Origin: Acidobacteriota bacterium
GTDB taxonomy: Bacteria > Acidobacteriota > Vicinamibacteria > Marinacidobacterales > SMYC01
DNA length: 21,999 nt
Direction: 5' to 3'
Assembly: GCA_029263435.1 (NCBI GenBank)
Contig: JAJCXL010000376.1
Span: forward strand, 1-21,999
Under the pieces are notes generated by a model. The model was not told the DNA's origin. It saw only the letters and a program-made list of their open reading frames with translations, and made no database searches. The position numbers were made by a program, and so were the translations under genes. Shown here in pieces: positions 1-7,562 of this stretch (positions are counted from its first letter, which is position 1; each line of letters begins with the position of its first letter).

Positions 1-906
<906 letters not shown>

Positions 907-937
907 AGCGCTAAAACCGCTGAACTATGATGACTAG

Positions 938-1252
938 ATGTTCCCGGCTTGGTCCGTCCTCTTGCAGAGCACCGGTACGCCGTTCGGCAATCCGCTGTTC
1001 CTGATGCTGATCATCTTCGGCATCTTCTATTTCATCGTCATCCGGCCCGCTCGCAAGAGCCAGCAAGACACGGAGACCATGCGCGACACCGTCAAAAACG
1101 GCGACCGCGTGTTGACCAATGGCGGCATCTACGGCACTGTCGTCGGTGTCTCGGAAGACTCCATCCAGCTGCGGATCGCGGACAGCGTCAAGGTCCAGCT
1201 CGCGAAATCTGCGATTGCTCAGCGGATCGACGAGCCTGGTAAGAGCGCTTGA
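938..1252 (+). CDS. yajC: Sec translocon accessory subunit YajC
   Basis: This is a small single-span inner-membrane protein that associates with SecDF and SecYEG. The 104-residue product has one hydrophobic helix at about residues 18-36, then the family signature IRPARKSQ. A short cytoplasmic domain follows (GDRVLTNGGIYGTVVGV, residues about 55-72), as in typical YajC proteins of about 85-115 residues. It sits between tgt and secD, its usual place. The ATG has no strong Shine-Dalgarno sequence in front, so translation may depend partly on tgt upstream. The 56-base gap to secD holds a perfect 8-bp inverted repeat, listed separately. Confidence 0.95.
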   Translation: MFPAWSVLLQSTGTPFGNPLFLMLIIFGIFYFIVIRPARKSQQDTETMRDTVKNGDRVLTNGGIYGTVVGVSEDSIQLRIADSVKVQLAKSAIAQRIDEPGKSA

Positions 1253-1261
1253 ATTCAAGAA

Positions 1262-1291
1262 CCGCCGGCCCTAGTCCAGAATAGCCGGCGG
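1262..1291 (+). promoter_or_regulatory. Hairpin in the yajC-secD gap
   Basis: CCGCCGGC at 1262-1269 is the exact reverse complement of GCCGGCGG at 1284-1291, with a 14-base loop. The stem ends 17 bases before the secD ATG and partly covers or abuts the purine-rich GGCGGAGCGGAG that would serve as its ribosome binding site. No T-tract follows, so it is not a standard intrinsic terminator. A role in translation control or RNA processing is inferred only from position. Confidence 0.45.
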
Positions 1292-1308
1292 AGCGGAGTC
1301 GTGTTTCC

Positions 1309-2856
1309 ATGAAGAAAAACCTGCGTTGGAAGTCCCTGCTCATTCTCGCCGTGATCGTTGCGAGCACCTGGGCGTTTTATCCCCCAGAGGAGAAAATCAA
1401 GCTTGGCCTCGATCTCAGAGGCGGCATCCACCTCATCATGAAGGTGAACACCGTGGACGCGCTCCTGGCGGTGACGGACGAGACCGCGGAGGCGATCACC
1501 GAGAGGCTCGATGACGACAGCATCAACTTCTCGAACGTCGAGCGCCAGGCTCCGGGAGAGCTCACTCTGACAGGGCTGGACATTAATAAAGATAGCGAGT
1601 TCCGTCGGATCATGGACACGGCCTTTCCCACCTGGGACCTCCGTCGCGAGGACGCCGGAAACTACGCTCTCGAGATGCGTCGGGCGGACGTGGGTCTTCT
1701 CGAAGACGACACCGTGACTCAGGCGATCGAGACGATCCGACGCCGCATCGACGCGCTCGGCGTGGCGGAGCCCGTCATTGCGCCGCACGGCGCCACCGGC
1801 AATCAGATCCTCGTTCAACTCCCCGGCTTCGACGATGTCGCGCGGGCCAAGAACCTGATCAAGGAGACCGCCAAGCTGGAGCTCAAGATCGTCCGCAGCG
1901 TAGGGCTCTCCGAGGAGCAGCTTCTCGGTGGACGCCCCCTCCCACCCGGCGCCGACATCGTGCCGGGCGTCACGGATGAGTTGGGAAACCAGGCCTACTA
2001 CCTTCTCGACCGAGTGCCGATCATTACCGGGCGCGACCTCAAAAACGCCAGTCCCGGCATCGACCCGGAGACGAGCTCCCCGGATATCAGCTTCACCTTG
2101 AAGCCGGAAGCGGCCAGCAAGTTCCAGGCGGAGACGCGAGAGAACCTGGGCCGACAGCTCGCGATCGTCCTCGACGAGGAGGTACTCACAGCGCCTACGA
2201 TCAACGGCGTGATCTACGACCGAGGCCAGATCACCGGTAGCTTCACAACCCAGTCCGCCTACGACCTCGCGCTCCAACTGCGCTCCGGTGCGCTTCCCGC
2301 ATCCCTTGAGTACCAGGAAGAGCGCACGGTCGGTCCGAGCCTCGGGGCCGACTCGATCCGAAGCGGCGTCGGCGCGTCGCTCGCCGGCTTGGCGGCGGTC
2401 GTGCTGTTCATTCTCTTGTACTACAAGCTTTCGGGCATCAACGCGGTGGTGGCGCTCGCACTCAATCTCCTCATTCTCCTCGGTGCCCTGGCGTATTTTT
2501 CCGCGACCCTGACTTTGCCGGGCATCGCGGGCGTGATCCTGACCATCGGTATGGGGGTCGACGCGAACGTTCTGATCTTCGAAAGGATCAAAGAGGAGAT
2601 GCGGGCGGGAAAGACCCCCCGGACCGCCATTTCGGCAGGTTTCGGCAAAGCGTTTTGGACGATCTTCGACGCAAACGTCACCAGCCTCGTCGCCGCGGCA
2701 ATCCTTTTTCAGTTTGGCACCGGTCCGGTGCAGGGCTTCGCGGTAACGCTCTCGATAGGACTCATCTCGAACATGTTTACCGCCATTTTCGTTTCGAGAT
2801 TCATCTTCGACCTCATCCTCGGCGGACGACGCCAAGTAGAAGCGTTGAGCATCTAG
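1309..2856 (+). CDS. secD: Protein translocase subunit SecD
   Basis: SecD works with SecF as a proton-driven RND-type motor that pulls preproteins across the inner membrane on the periplasmic side. The 515-residue product has an N-terminal membrane helix (about residues 8-24) and LGLDLRGGIHLIM, the conserved SecD entry to the periplasmic P1 region. The middle contains the SecD motif TAPTINGVIYDRGQITG, and a block of five membrane helices fills the last 170 or so residues. The conserved RND-type motif GMGVDANVLIFERIKEE lies in that block; its Asp is the expected proton-relay residue. The length is ordinary for SecD outside enterobacteria (E. coli is about 615). secF follows after 10 bases. Confidence 0.97.
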   Translation: MKKNLRWKSLLILAVIVASTWAFYPPEEKIKLGLDLRGGIHLIMKVNTVDALLAVTDETAEAITERLDDDSINFSNVERQAPGELTLTGLDINKDSEFRRIMDTAFPTWDLRREDAGNYALEMRRADVGLLEDDTVTQAIETIRRRIDALGVAEPVIAPHGATGNQILVQLPGFDDVARAKNLIKETAKLELKIVRSVGLSEEQLLGGRPLPPGADIVPGVTDELGNQAYYLLDRVPIITGRDLKNASPGIDPETSSPDISFTLKPEAASKFQAETRENLGRQLAIVLDEEVLTAPTINGVIYDRGQITGSFTTQSAYDLALQLRSGALPASLEYQEERTVGPSLGADSIRSGVGASLAGLAAVVLFILLYYKLSGINAVVALALNLLILLGALAYFSATLTLPGIAGVILTIGMGVDANVLIFERIKEEMRAGKTPRTAISAGFGKAFWTIFDANVTSLVAAAILFQFGTGPVQGFAVTLSIGLISNMFTAIFVSRFIFDLILGGRRQVEALSI

Positions 2857-2866
2857 CAGGACTGCA

Positions 2867-3817
2867 ATGGATATTATTGGCGATACCCAAATCAACTGGC
2901 TGAAGTACCGCTGGTACTTCATTTCTCTGTCGCTCATCATCGTCGCGATCGGCGCCTTCGACATCGCGCGCAAGGGCGGCCTGCGCTACGGCATCGATTT
3001 TTCGGAGGGGACCATCGTCACCGCGAAGTTCGCCGAGGAGCCTCAGGTCGATGCGATCCGCGACGAGCTCCAGCGCTCCGGCGTCGATAACGCAGTGATA
3101 CAGCGCTACGACCGAGATGAGCTCAACATGGTCATGATCCGGGTAGAACGCTCACCCACGGAAGGTGGGGAGCTCGACGACGCCGCCAACGCGATCTTGG
3201 CAACGCTCGAAACAGACCTCCCCAACCACACGCTCGTCGACTCGAGCACCGAGATCGTGGGTCCGGTCGTCGGCGAAGAGCTGCGACGCAAAGCGCGCAA
3301 CGCGACGTTGTTCGCGCTTTTCGCCATGCTCGCCTATATCGGTTTTCGTTTCGAGTTCGTCTACGGTATCGGCGCCACCGTCGCAGTCATCCACGACGTT
3401 TTGGTGACGCTCGCGCTGGTCTCCGTGTTCGACATCGAGATCACGCTCTATTTGATCGCGGCGTTTCTCACCCTGGTGGGCTACTCCGTGAACGATACGA
3501 TCGTGATCTTCGACCGCGTCCGTGAGAACCGCAAGCTGGTCCGGCGAAGCTCTCTGGCAGAGATCATGAACTTGTCGATCAACCAGACCCTGCGACGCAC
3601 GGTTCTGACTTCGGGGCTGACGCTATTCGTCGTCATCGCGCTCTACGTCATGGGCGGCGCAGTCCTTCGCGGGTTCTCCTTCGTTCTCGTCGCCGGAGTC
3701 ATCGTCGGCACTTATTCCTCCATCGCCATCGCTTCGCCGATCGTCATGTGGTGGCGAGGTCTACGAGGGCGCCCCGCCCGTTCGCGCAGCAAAGCCAGCG
3801 CGGCAGCCAGAGTCTAG
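2867..3817 (+). CDS. secF: Protein translocase subunit SecF
   Basis: SecF is the partner of SecD in the accessory Sec complex of the inner membrane. The 316-residue product begins with INWLKYRWYFISLSLIIV, a first membrane helix, then GGLRYGIDFSEGT, the SecF equivalent of the SecD periplasmic entry motif. A small periplasmic domain precedes five further membrane helices. The family motif LVGYSVNDTIVIFDRVREN is present with its Asp. The C-terminus is a short Arg-rich cytoplasmic tail. The ATG lies 10 bases after the secD stop, so the two genes are surely co-transcribed. The following TonB-family gene is 45 bases downstream and could share the transcript. Confidence 0.97.
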   Translation: MDIIGDTQINWLKYRWYFISLSLIIVAIGAFDIARKGGLRYGIDFSEGTIVTAKFAEEPQVDAIRDELQRSGVDNAVIQRYDRDELNMVMIRVERSPTEGGELDDAANAILATLETDLPNHTLVDSSTEIVGPVVGEELRRKARNATLFALFAMLAYIGFRFEFVYGIGATVAVIHDVLVTLALVSVFDIEITLYLIAAFLTLVGYSVNDTIVIFDRVRENRKLVRRSSLAEIMNLSINQTLRRTVLTSGLTLFVVIALYVMGGAVLRGFSFVLVAGVIVGTYSSIAIASPIVMWWRGLRGRPARSRSKASAAARV

Positions 3818-3832
3818 CAGCCCGCGCTCGAG

Positions 3833-3848
3833 CCGTAGTAGACTACGG
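3833..3848 (+). promoter_or_regulatory. Short inverted repeat between secF and the first TonB gene
   Basis: CCGTAG at 3833-3838 pairs perfectly with CTACGG at 3843-3848 around a four-base loop, in the 45-base gap after secF. It ends 14 bases before the GTG start of the next gene and just before its purine-rich GAGGGGTGGG. No T-tract follows, so it is not a canonical terminator. It could be an operator or a small translational hairpin; chance is also possible at this size. Confidence 0.3.
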
Positions 3849-3862
3849 ATGAGGGGTGGGTC

Positions 3863-4657
3863 GTGGCCGATACCGTCGACGAGCACGCACGGGCGCAAGC
3901 ATACGAGCGCGGTCTGTTTACGGACACGCTCTCCCACCGCAATGCGCACCCGGTTGGGCTGAGGACCTGCGGCCCGGTGGGCGTCGCCGCACACGCCGTC
4001 GCTCTTGGCGCCTTGGTCATCGGTTCACTCTACTCCGCGCACCCCAACCTTTCGCCGCGCCGACTCACGAGTACGATCTTGCAGTTCGCGCCACCGCCGC
4101 CGCCTCCACAGAATGAGGGATTGACGGTCGCACGGAGCCAGGAAGCGGCTTCAGCGTTCGATGGCCGTGTGCGCCGCGCCAGCATTCCAATCGAGATTCC
4201 CAATGAAGTGCTGACGCCGACGTTCGAGCTCGGTGCGGGTTTCCCGATGGCGACGGAAGGTTTCGAGTCCGGCAATCCGTTGGGCCTGGCCGCCGGCCTC
4301 CGCGACGGGGTCGTCGGCGGCGTCCCCAGCGGCACCGTTGGCGGCGTGATCGGAGGGACGGGAACGTCGATTCCGCAGTTCCCCACCCCGGACGTCGGAC
4401 CACGGCCCATCCGAATGCCGAAAGCGAGGTTTAGCGCGGAGGCGATCCGCCAAAACGTCACCGGCTCCGTTCGGTTGCTCGCGGTGATCGACGAGCAGGG
4501 GAACGTCAAAGTCCTCGAAGTCACGCGATCCATTCCCGAGCTCGACGCGATCGCAATCCGAACGGTTGAGTCGAGTTGGCGGTTCGAACCGGCCACGAAA
4601 AAGGGTCGCCCGATCTCCTGTGTGAGCAATCTGGTCGTGCGTTTCAACCTCCGCTAA
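3863..4657 (+). CDS. TonB-family energy transducer (first copy)
   Basis: The 264-residue product has the TonB plan: a cytoplasmic N-terminus of about 36 residues, one membrane helix (about 37-58), a short Pro stretch (APPPPPPQ near 77-83), a Gly/Val-rich spacer (GVVGGVPSGTVGGVIGG) and a C-terminal TonB domain at about 183-264. That domain carries the family-like GSVRLLAVIDEQGNVKVLEV and ends with a beta strand, NLVVRFNLR. Such proteins span the periplasm and pass inner-membrane energy to outer-membrane receptors. The start is a GTG preceded by GAGGGG. The N-terminus is long and polar for a TonB and contains a Cys at 36. The gene sits directly behind secF and apart from the exb genes by a promoter region, so it may be expressed with the Sec genes. 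Its client is unknown. Confidence 0.82.
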   Translation: MADTVDEHARAQAYERGLFTDTLSHRNAHPVGLRTCGPVGVAAHAVALGALVIGSLYSAHPNLSPRRLTSTILQFAPPPPPPQNEGLTVARSQEAASAFDGRVRRASIPIEIPNEVLTPTFELGAGFPMATEGFESGNPLGLAAGLRDGVVGGVPSGTVGGVIGGTGTSIPQFPTPDVGPRPIRMPKARFSAEAIRQNVTGSVRLLAVIDEQGNVKVLEVTRSIPELDAIAIRTVESSWRFEPATKKGRPISCVSNLVVRFNLR

Positions 4658-4675
4658 CCCCGCCGGACGGCAGGG

Positions 4676-4704
4676 TTGACACCCCGAAAACCTCGGTTTA
4701 GTAT
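4676..4704 (+). promoter_or_regulatory. Sigma-70-type promoter for the tonB-exb operon
   Basis: A perfect -35 box, TTGACA (4676-4681), is followed after exactly 17 bases by TAGTAT (4699-4704), a four-of-six match to the -10 consensus. Transcription would start near 4711, shortly before the predicted stem at 4718. The position is right for driving tonB, exbB and both exbD genes. Confidence 0.6.
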
Positions 4705-4717
4705 GTGGCGCTCGATC

Positions 4718-4805
4718 GGAACGGTGGTGAGCCGGAACTCCTTCCAGGGATGCTGCTCGGTCTTAGCCGGTCAAACCTGGCAAGGGTTTCAAAGTCCACC
4801 GTTCT
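4718..4805 (+). ncRNA. Possible structured leader RNA or small RNA, class unknown
   Basis: GAACGGTGG at 4719-4727 pairs perfectly with CCACCGTTC at 4796-4804, and G4718 with T4805 adds a wobble pair. The stem encloses 68 bases that can form further helices: CCAGG 4744-4748 with CCTGG 4776-4780, and AAACC 4773-4777 with GGTTT 4785-4789. These two share bases and so would be alternatives. The element starts a few bases after the predicted transcription start. Mutually exclusive inner helices would suit a switching leader, but this is hand folding without covariation support. It could also be the 5' part of a separate small RNA. Confidence 0.35.
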
Positions 4806-5040
4806 CGTAGACGGCACGACTCCGAGTTGGGGAGAGGAGAGAGCGGTATTCGCCCTCGAAACCATTTATTGATGGGTGAGCTGGAACTTTTCGCTGAACT
4901 TGGTGTCTAAAGCTTTACCGAGTCGAGTTCGCCTCTAGACTCCATTCGGTGGGGAATACGAAATACGTTTGAAAAACGTTTCATATAAATAACAGTAACG
5001 CGAAGCTCTTCATCAACTCCCGAAAGGAGCGCCGAAAGTC

Positions 5041-5796
5041 GTGGCAAAGAACGCACCAGATGATAAACCGGCCCCCAAGAAGGAACTATTCGCTCTGTCG
5101 GTAACGCCAGACTCGACGAGTGCAGCGAGATCCATGGGCACCTTCTTGACCTCGTTGCTCATCCAGGGTGGCATCCTGGCGGGAATGGTCATCGTTCCGT
5201 TGCTTGCAACGGACAACCTGCCGACGCCGGAGGGCATCATGACTTTCATGGCTCCTCCGCCACCACCGCCACCACCACCACCACCGCCGCCACCACCGAA
5301 AGCGCGACCCAGACCGGCCGCGCCTCGACCGGTGTTGGCTGCCACTCCGCAATTCGTTGCTCCCGTGGAAATTCCGGACGATATCGGCATGGATGACGTC
5401 GGCGTCGATTTCGGCGTTCCCGGCGGTGTCGAAGGCGGCGTCCCCGGCGGTGTCATCGGCGGAATCGTGGGTGGTCTACCCGACGCTCCGCCACCACCGA
5501 AGAAGCAGGCACCTATTCGAGTCGGTGGTGACATTCAAGCTCCGACCAAGATCAAGGATTCGGCGCCGAGCTACCCGGAAATCGCCAAGCAAGCCCGGGT
5601 CCAGGGCATCGTGATTCTCGAGGCCATCATCGATCCGTCGGGCAACGTGACGAACGTGCGTGTGCTGCGCTCCATCCCGCTGCTGGATCAAGCCGCCATC
5701 GACGCGGTGAAGCAGTGGAAGTACGAGCCCACGATGCTCAACGGCGTTCCGGTACCCATCGTCATGACCGTGACGGTAAATTTCGCCCTGAGCTAG
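5041..5796 (+). CDS. tonB: TonB energy transducer (second copy)
   Basis: The 251-residue product links the ExbB-ExbD proton channel to outer-membrane receptors. It has a cytoplasmic start with many charged residues, a membrane helix at about 33-56, and an unbroken run of 15 prolines at 72-86 followed by KARPRP. Next come a Gly-rich spacer (GVPGGVEGGVPGG, about 125-145) and a C-terminal TonB domain at about 172-251. The domain has the family landmarks SYPEIAKQARVQG (178-189), IDPSGNV (197-203) and QWKYEPTMLNGVPV (225-238). The start is GTG, with AGGAG at 5025-5029 upstream. It heads the cluster tonB-exbB-exbD-exbD. Compared with the copy at 3863 it has a much longer polyproline tract and a C-terminal domain closer to the standard family. 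Confidence 0.92.
   Translation: MAKNAPDDKPAPKKELFALSVTPDSTSAARSMGTFLTSLLIQGGILAGMVIVPLLATDNLPTPEGIMTFMAPPPPPPPPPPPPPPPKARPRPAAPRPVLAATPQFVAPVEIPDDIGMDDVGVDFGVPGGVEGGVPGGVIGGIVGGLPDAPPPPKKQAPIRVGGDIQAPTKIKDSAPSYPEIAKQARVQGIVILEAIIDPSGNVTNVRVLRSIPLLDQAAIDAVKQWKYEPTMLNGVPVPIVMTVTVNFALS
5254..5298 (+). repeat. CCN polyproline repeat in tonB
   Basis: Fifteen consecutive proline codons, mixed CCA, CCG and CCT, encode the rigid periplasmic arm of TonB. Runs like this can change length by slippage and stall ribosomes unless EF-P acts; both are general knowledge, not shown here. Confidence 0.85.
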
Positions 5797-5876
5797 CGCT
5801 CTTTCGTATGAGTTTTGAGTTCTTTTTCTTAAGTTGATAATTCGACACCCAAGTCATAGGCAAACAGGAGGAAATA

Positions 5877-6554
5877 ATGTCGTTTAGCTTGATCGATATT
5901 TGGAATCACATGGGATTCACGGCAAAAGCGGTGAATTTCACGATGTTGCTCATGTCCATCTATTCGCTGAGCATCATGATCGAGCGGTTCATGACGTTTA
6001 GAAAGGCGAAGAAGCAGTCTCGCCTCTACGCTCCCAAGGTCGCGAAACTCCTCAAAGACGGCAAGATTCAAGATGCCATCAAGGTCAGCAGTGGCAAAGA
6101 CGTCAAGAACAGCCACCTCGCCAAAGTGCTGCTCGCCGGATTGCAGGAGTACCAGTACCAGAAGGAAAGCGGCGAGGGATCGCGTTCCGACATGATGGAA
6201 TCGGCTCATCGCGCCATCGAGCGGGCGACCGCGCTGAACTTGACCGACCTCAAACGCGGACTCTCCGGTCTCGCGACGGTCGGAGCGACAGCCGTGTTCG
6301 TCGGACTGTTCGGAACGGTGGCCGGCATCATCAACGCGTTTCGCGGCATGGCCATGTCCGGCTCAGGCGGAATCGGTGCGGTTTCGGCTGGTATCGCGGA
6401 AGCGCTCGTCGCGACGGCGTTCGGTCTGTTCGTCGCCATCCCGGCCGTGTGGGCGTTCAACTACTTGATCGCGCGCGTGGAAGGCTTCACCGTCGAGATG
6501 GACAATAGCGCCTCGGAGCTCATCGACTACATGGCCAAGAAGACGGCCGGCTAA
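5877..6554 (+). CDS. exbB: ExbB/TolQ-family proton channel subunit
   Basis: ExbB forms the pentameric inner-membrane scaffold around ExbD and stabilises TonB. The 225-residue product has a first membrane helix at about 20-37 (MLLMSIYSLSIMIERF) and a long cytoplasmic part. The MotA/TolQ/ExbB domain follows, with LSGLATVGATAVFVGLFGTVAGIINAF and a third helix in EALVATAFGLFVAIPAVWAFNYL. These are the conserved channel-lining helices. A textbook ribosome binding site, AGGAGG at 5866-5871, lies five bases before the ATG. The 80-base gap after tonB is AT-rich and may hold a weak internal promoter (GATAAT at 5836-5841 with a poor -35). Context with tonB supports ExbB rather than TolQ. Confidence 0.93.
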   Translation: MSFSLIDIWNHMGFTAKAVNFTMLLMSIYSLSIMIERFMTFRKAKKQSRLYAPKVAKLLKDGKIQDAIKVSSGKDVKNSHLAKVLLAGLQEYQYQKESGEGSRSDMMESAHRAIERATALNLTDLKRGLSGLATVGATAVFVGLFGTVAGIINAFRGMAMSGSGGIGAVSAGIAEALVATAFGLFVAIPAVWAFNYLIARVEGFTVEMDNSASELIDYMAKKTAG

Positions 6555-6600
6555 TGCCCGTTAACGCGATTGACACAATGTCCATCAAGGAGACAACGCT

Positions 6601-7017
6601 ATGGGTATGAGCGGTGGTAGTGGTAAAGGTTTAAACAGTCAAATCAATGTGACGCCGCTTGCCGACGTCATGCTGGTTTTGCTCATCATCTTCATGGTCA
6701 TTACCCCCTTACTCCAGAAGGGTGTCGACGTTCAGCTTCCCGAAGCCGAGTACGCCGCCGACCACCCAGACAGTGAAGAGGTCGTGAATGTCGCCATCCG
6801 GTTGGACAACACGGTCTTTCTCAACAACCTTCCCATCCCGGAGTCCGAGCTGGTCACCAAACTCACGGAGACATTCGAGGGCAAGGCTCAGCGGATCCTC
6901 TTTCTCAAAGCCGACCAGGCCTTGGAGTACCAAGACGTCATGCGCGTCATGGCGCTCTGCCGAGACGGCGGCGCGGACGAGATCGGGCTCATTACAGATA
7001 AAAAGGTTGACGGCTAG
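6601..7017 (+). CDS. exbD: ExbD/TolR-family subunit (first copy)
   Basis: The 138-residue product has a short cytoplasmic start and INVTPLADVMLVLLIIFMVITPLL, the single ExbD membrane helix, with the proton-carrying Asp at residue 22. A periplasmic domain of about 95 residues follows. The family motif (VTPL-D-M-VLLIIFM) is complete. AAGGAG lies about eight bases before the ATG. It is 46 bases after exbB and 43 before a second exbD. The two ExbD proteins share the start MGMSG and the membrane motif but differ in the periplasmic domain, so this is an old duplication and not a recent one. Confidence 0.93.
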   Translation: MGMSGGSGKGLNSQINVTPLADVMLVLLIIFMVITPLLQKGVDVQLPEAEYAADHPDSEEVVNVAIRLDNTVFLNNLPIPESELVTKLTETFEGKAQRILFLKADQALEYQDVMRVMALCRDGGADEIGLITDKKVDG

Positions 7018-7060
7018 CTGTCGACCTGTGAACACATTCAACGTATAAGGGAGCACAGTT

Positions 7061-7501
7061 ATGGGAATGTCAGGAGCTGGCGACGGCGGCGCGATGAGAG
7101 ATCCCAATGTGACGCCGATTATCGACGTCATGTTGGTGCTTCTCATCATCTTCATGGTCGTGACGCCATTGACGCAGGCGGGTCTCGACGTCGAGTTACC
7201 CGAGTCGGCCGACAATATTCAGACGGATGCGGCGCCCGACCCGAATCAATTGGTACTCGACATCGATTCCGCAGGCCAGGTGACTATCAACAAGCAGCCG
7301 GTCACCCGGGATGAATTGCCGTTGCGGGTCCGCGATATCTTCGAGACCCGCTCCGATAAGACGATCTTCATGCGCGCCGCGCCCACCCTGAAATACGGTG
7401 ACGTGGTAGCGATCCTGGACGTCGTCCGTGGAAACGGTGTGACCCGAGTCGGTATCGTCCCGAACGATCCGATGGCGGGCGGTGGAGGCGGCAGCCGCTA
7501 G
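7061..7501 (+). CDS. exbD: ExbD/TolR-family subunit (second copy)
   Basis: The 146-residue product is a second ExbD with the same layout: NVTPIIDVMLVLLIIFMVVTPL as the membrane helix, the proton-relay Asp at residue 22, and a periplasmic domain ending in a Gly-rich tail (GGGGGSR). AGGGAG precedes the ATG. It is the last gene of the cluster, and a strong intrinsic terminator begins 24 bases after its stop. Two ExbD paralogues beside one ExbB suggest a mixed ExbD dimer inside the ExbB pentamer or alternate partners for the two TonB proteins. That is inference. Confidence 0.93.
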   Translation: MGMSGAGDGGAMRDPNVTPIIDVMLVLLIIFMVVTPLTQAGLDVELPESADNIQTDAAPDPNQLVLDIDSAGQVTINKQPVTRDELPLRVRDIFETRSDKTIFMRAAPTLKYGDVVAILDVVRGNGVTRVGIVPNDPMAGGGGGSR

Positions 7502-7524
7502 CTTTTCACCGACACGTTAACTCT

Positions 7525-7562
7525 GGCTGGAAGGGGATTCACCCCCTTCCAGCCTTTTTTTT
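7525..7562 (+). terminator. Intrinsic terminator of the tonB-exb operon
   Basis: GGCTGGAAGGGG at 7525-7536 pairs perfectly, over 12 bp, with CCCCTTCCAGCC at 7543-7554 around a six-base loop, and eight T residues follow (7555-7562). This is as clear a Rho-independent terminator as sequence can show. It lies inside the 3' end of the opposing kinase gene, whose stop codon falls in the loop (7539-7541). It has no T-tract in the other direction, so it should act on the + strand only. Confidence 0.95.

Larger units (their letters stand above)
4658..5040 (+). other. 383-bp leader region before tonB: promoter, possible structured RNA
   Basis: This stretch holds no convincing gene. From left to right it has a sigma-70-type promoter (4676-4704), a predicted hairpin domain closed by a long stem (4718-4805), and a purine-rich segment around 4826-4850. 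An AT-rich part from about 4955 contains the inverted repeat ACGTTT/AAACGT at 4965-4979. The tonB ribosome binding site AGGAG lies at 5025-5029. If the promoter is real, the transcript has a 5' leader of about 330 bases, unusually long. I do not recognise a known riboswitch class; the cobalamin and cyclic-di-GMP consensus elements I looked for are absent. Confidence 0.55.

Noticed and set aside
1255..2973. 572-codon open frame on the minus strand opposite secD
   Set aside because: It mirrors secD, whose motifs are unmistakable. The product is rich in Arg, Asp, Glu and Gly with no family features, as usual for the shadow of a GC-rich gene.
4718..4805. Leader RNA as a cobalamin riboswitch, cyclic-di-GMP riboswitch, SRP RNA or 6S RNA
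   Set aside because: The conserved sequence elements of those RNAs that I know are absent. Short matches to E. coli 6S RNA fragments are scattered and do not support the 6S fold.
5254..5298. CCN repeat as a CRISPR or other array
   Set aside because: It is a coding polyproline run in tonB with mixed third bases and no spacers.
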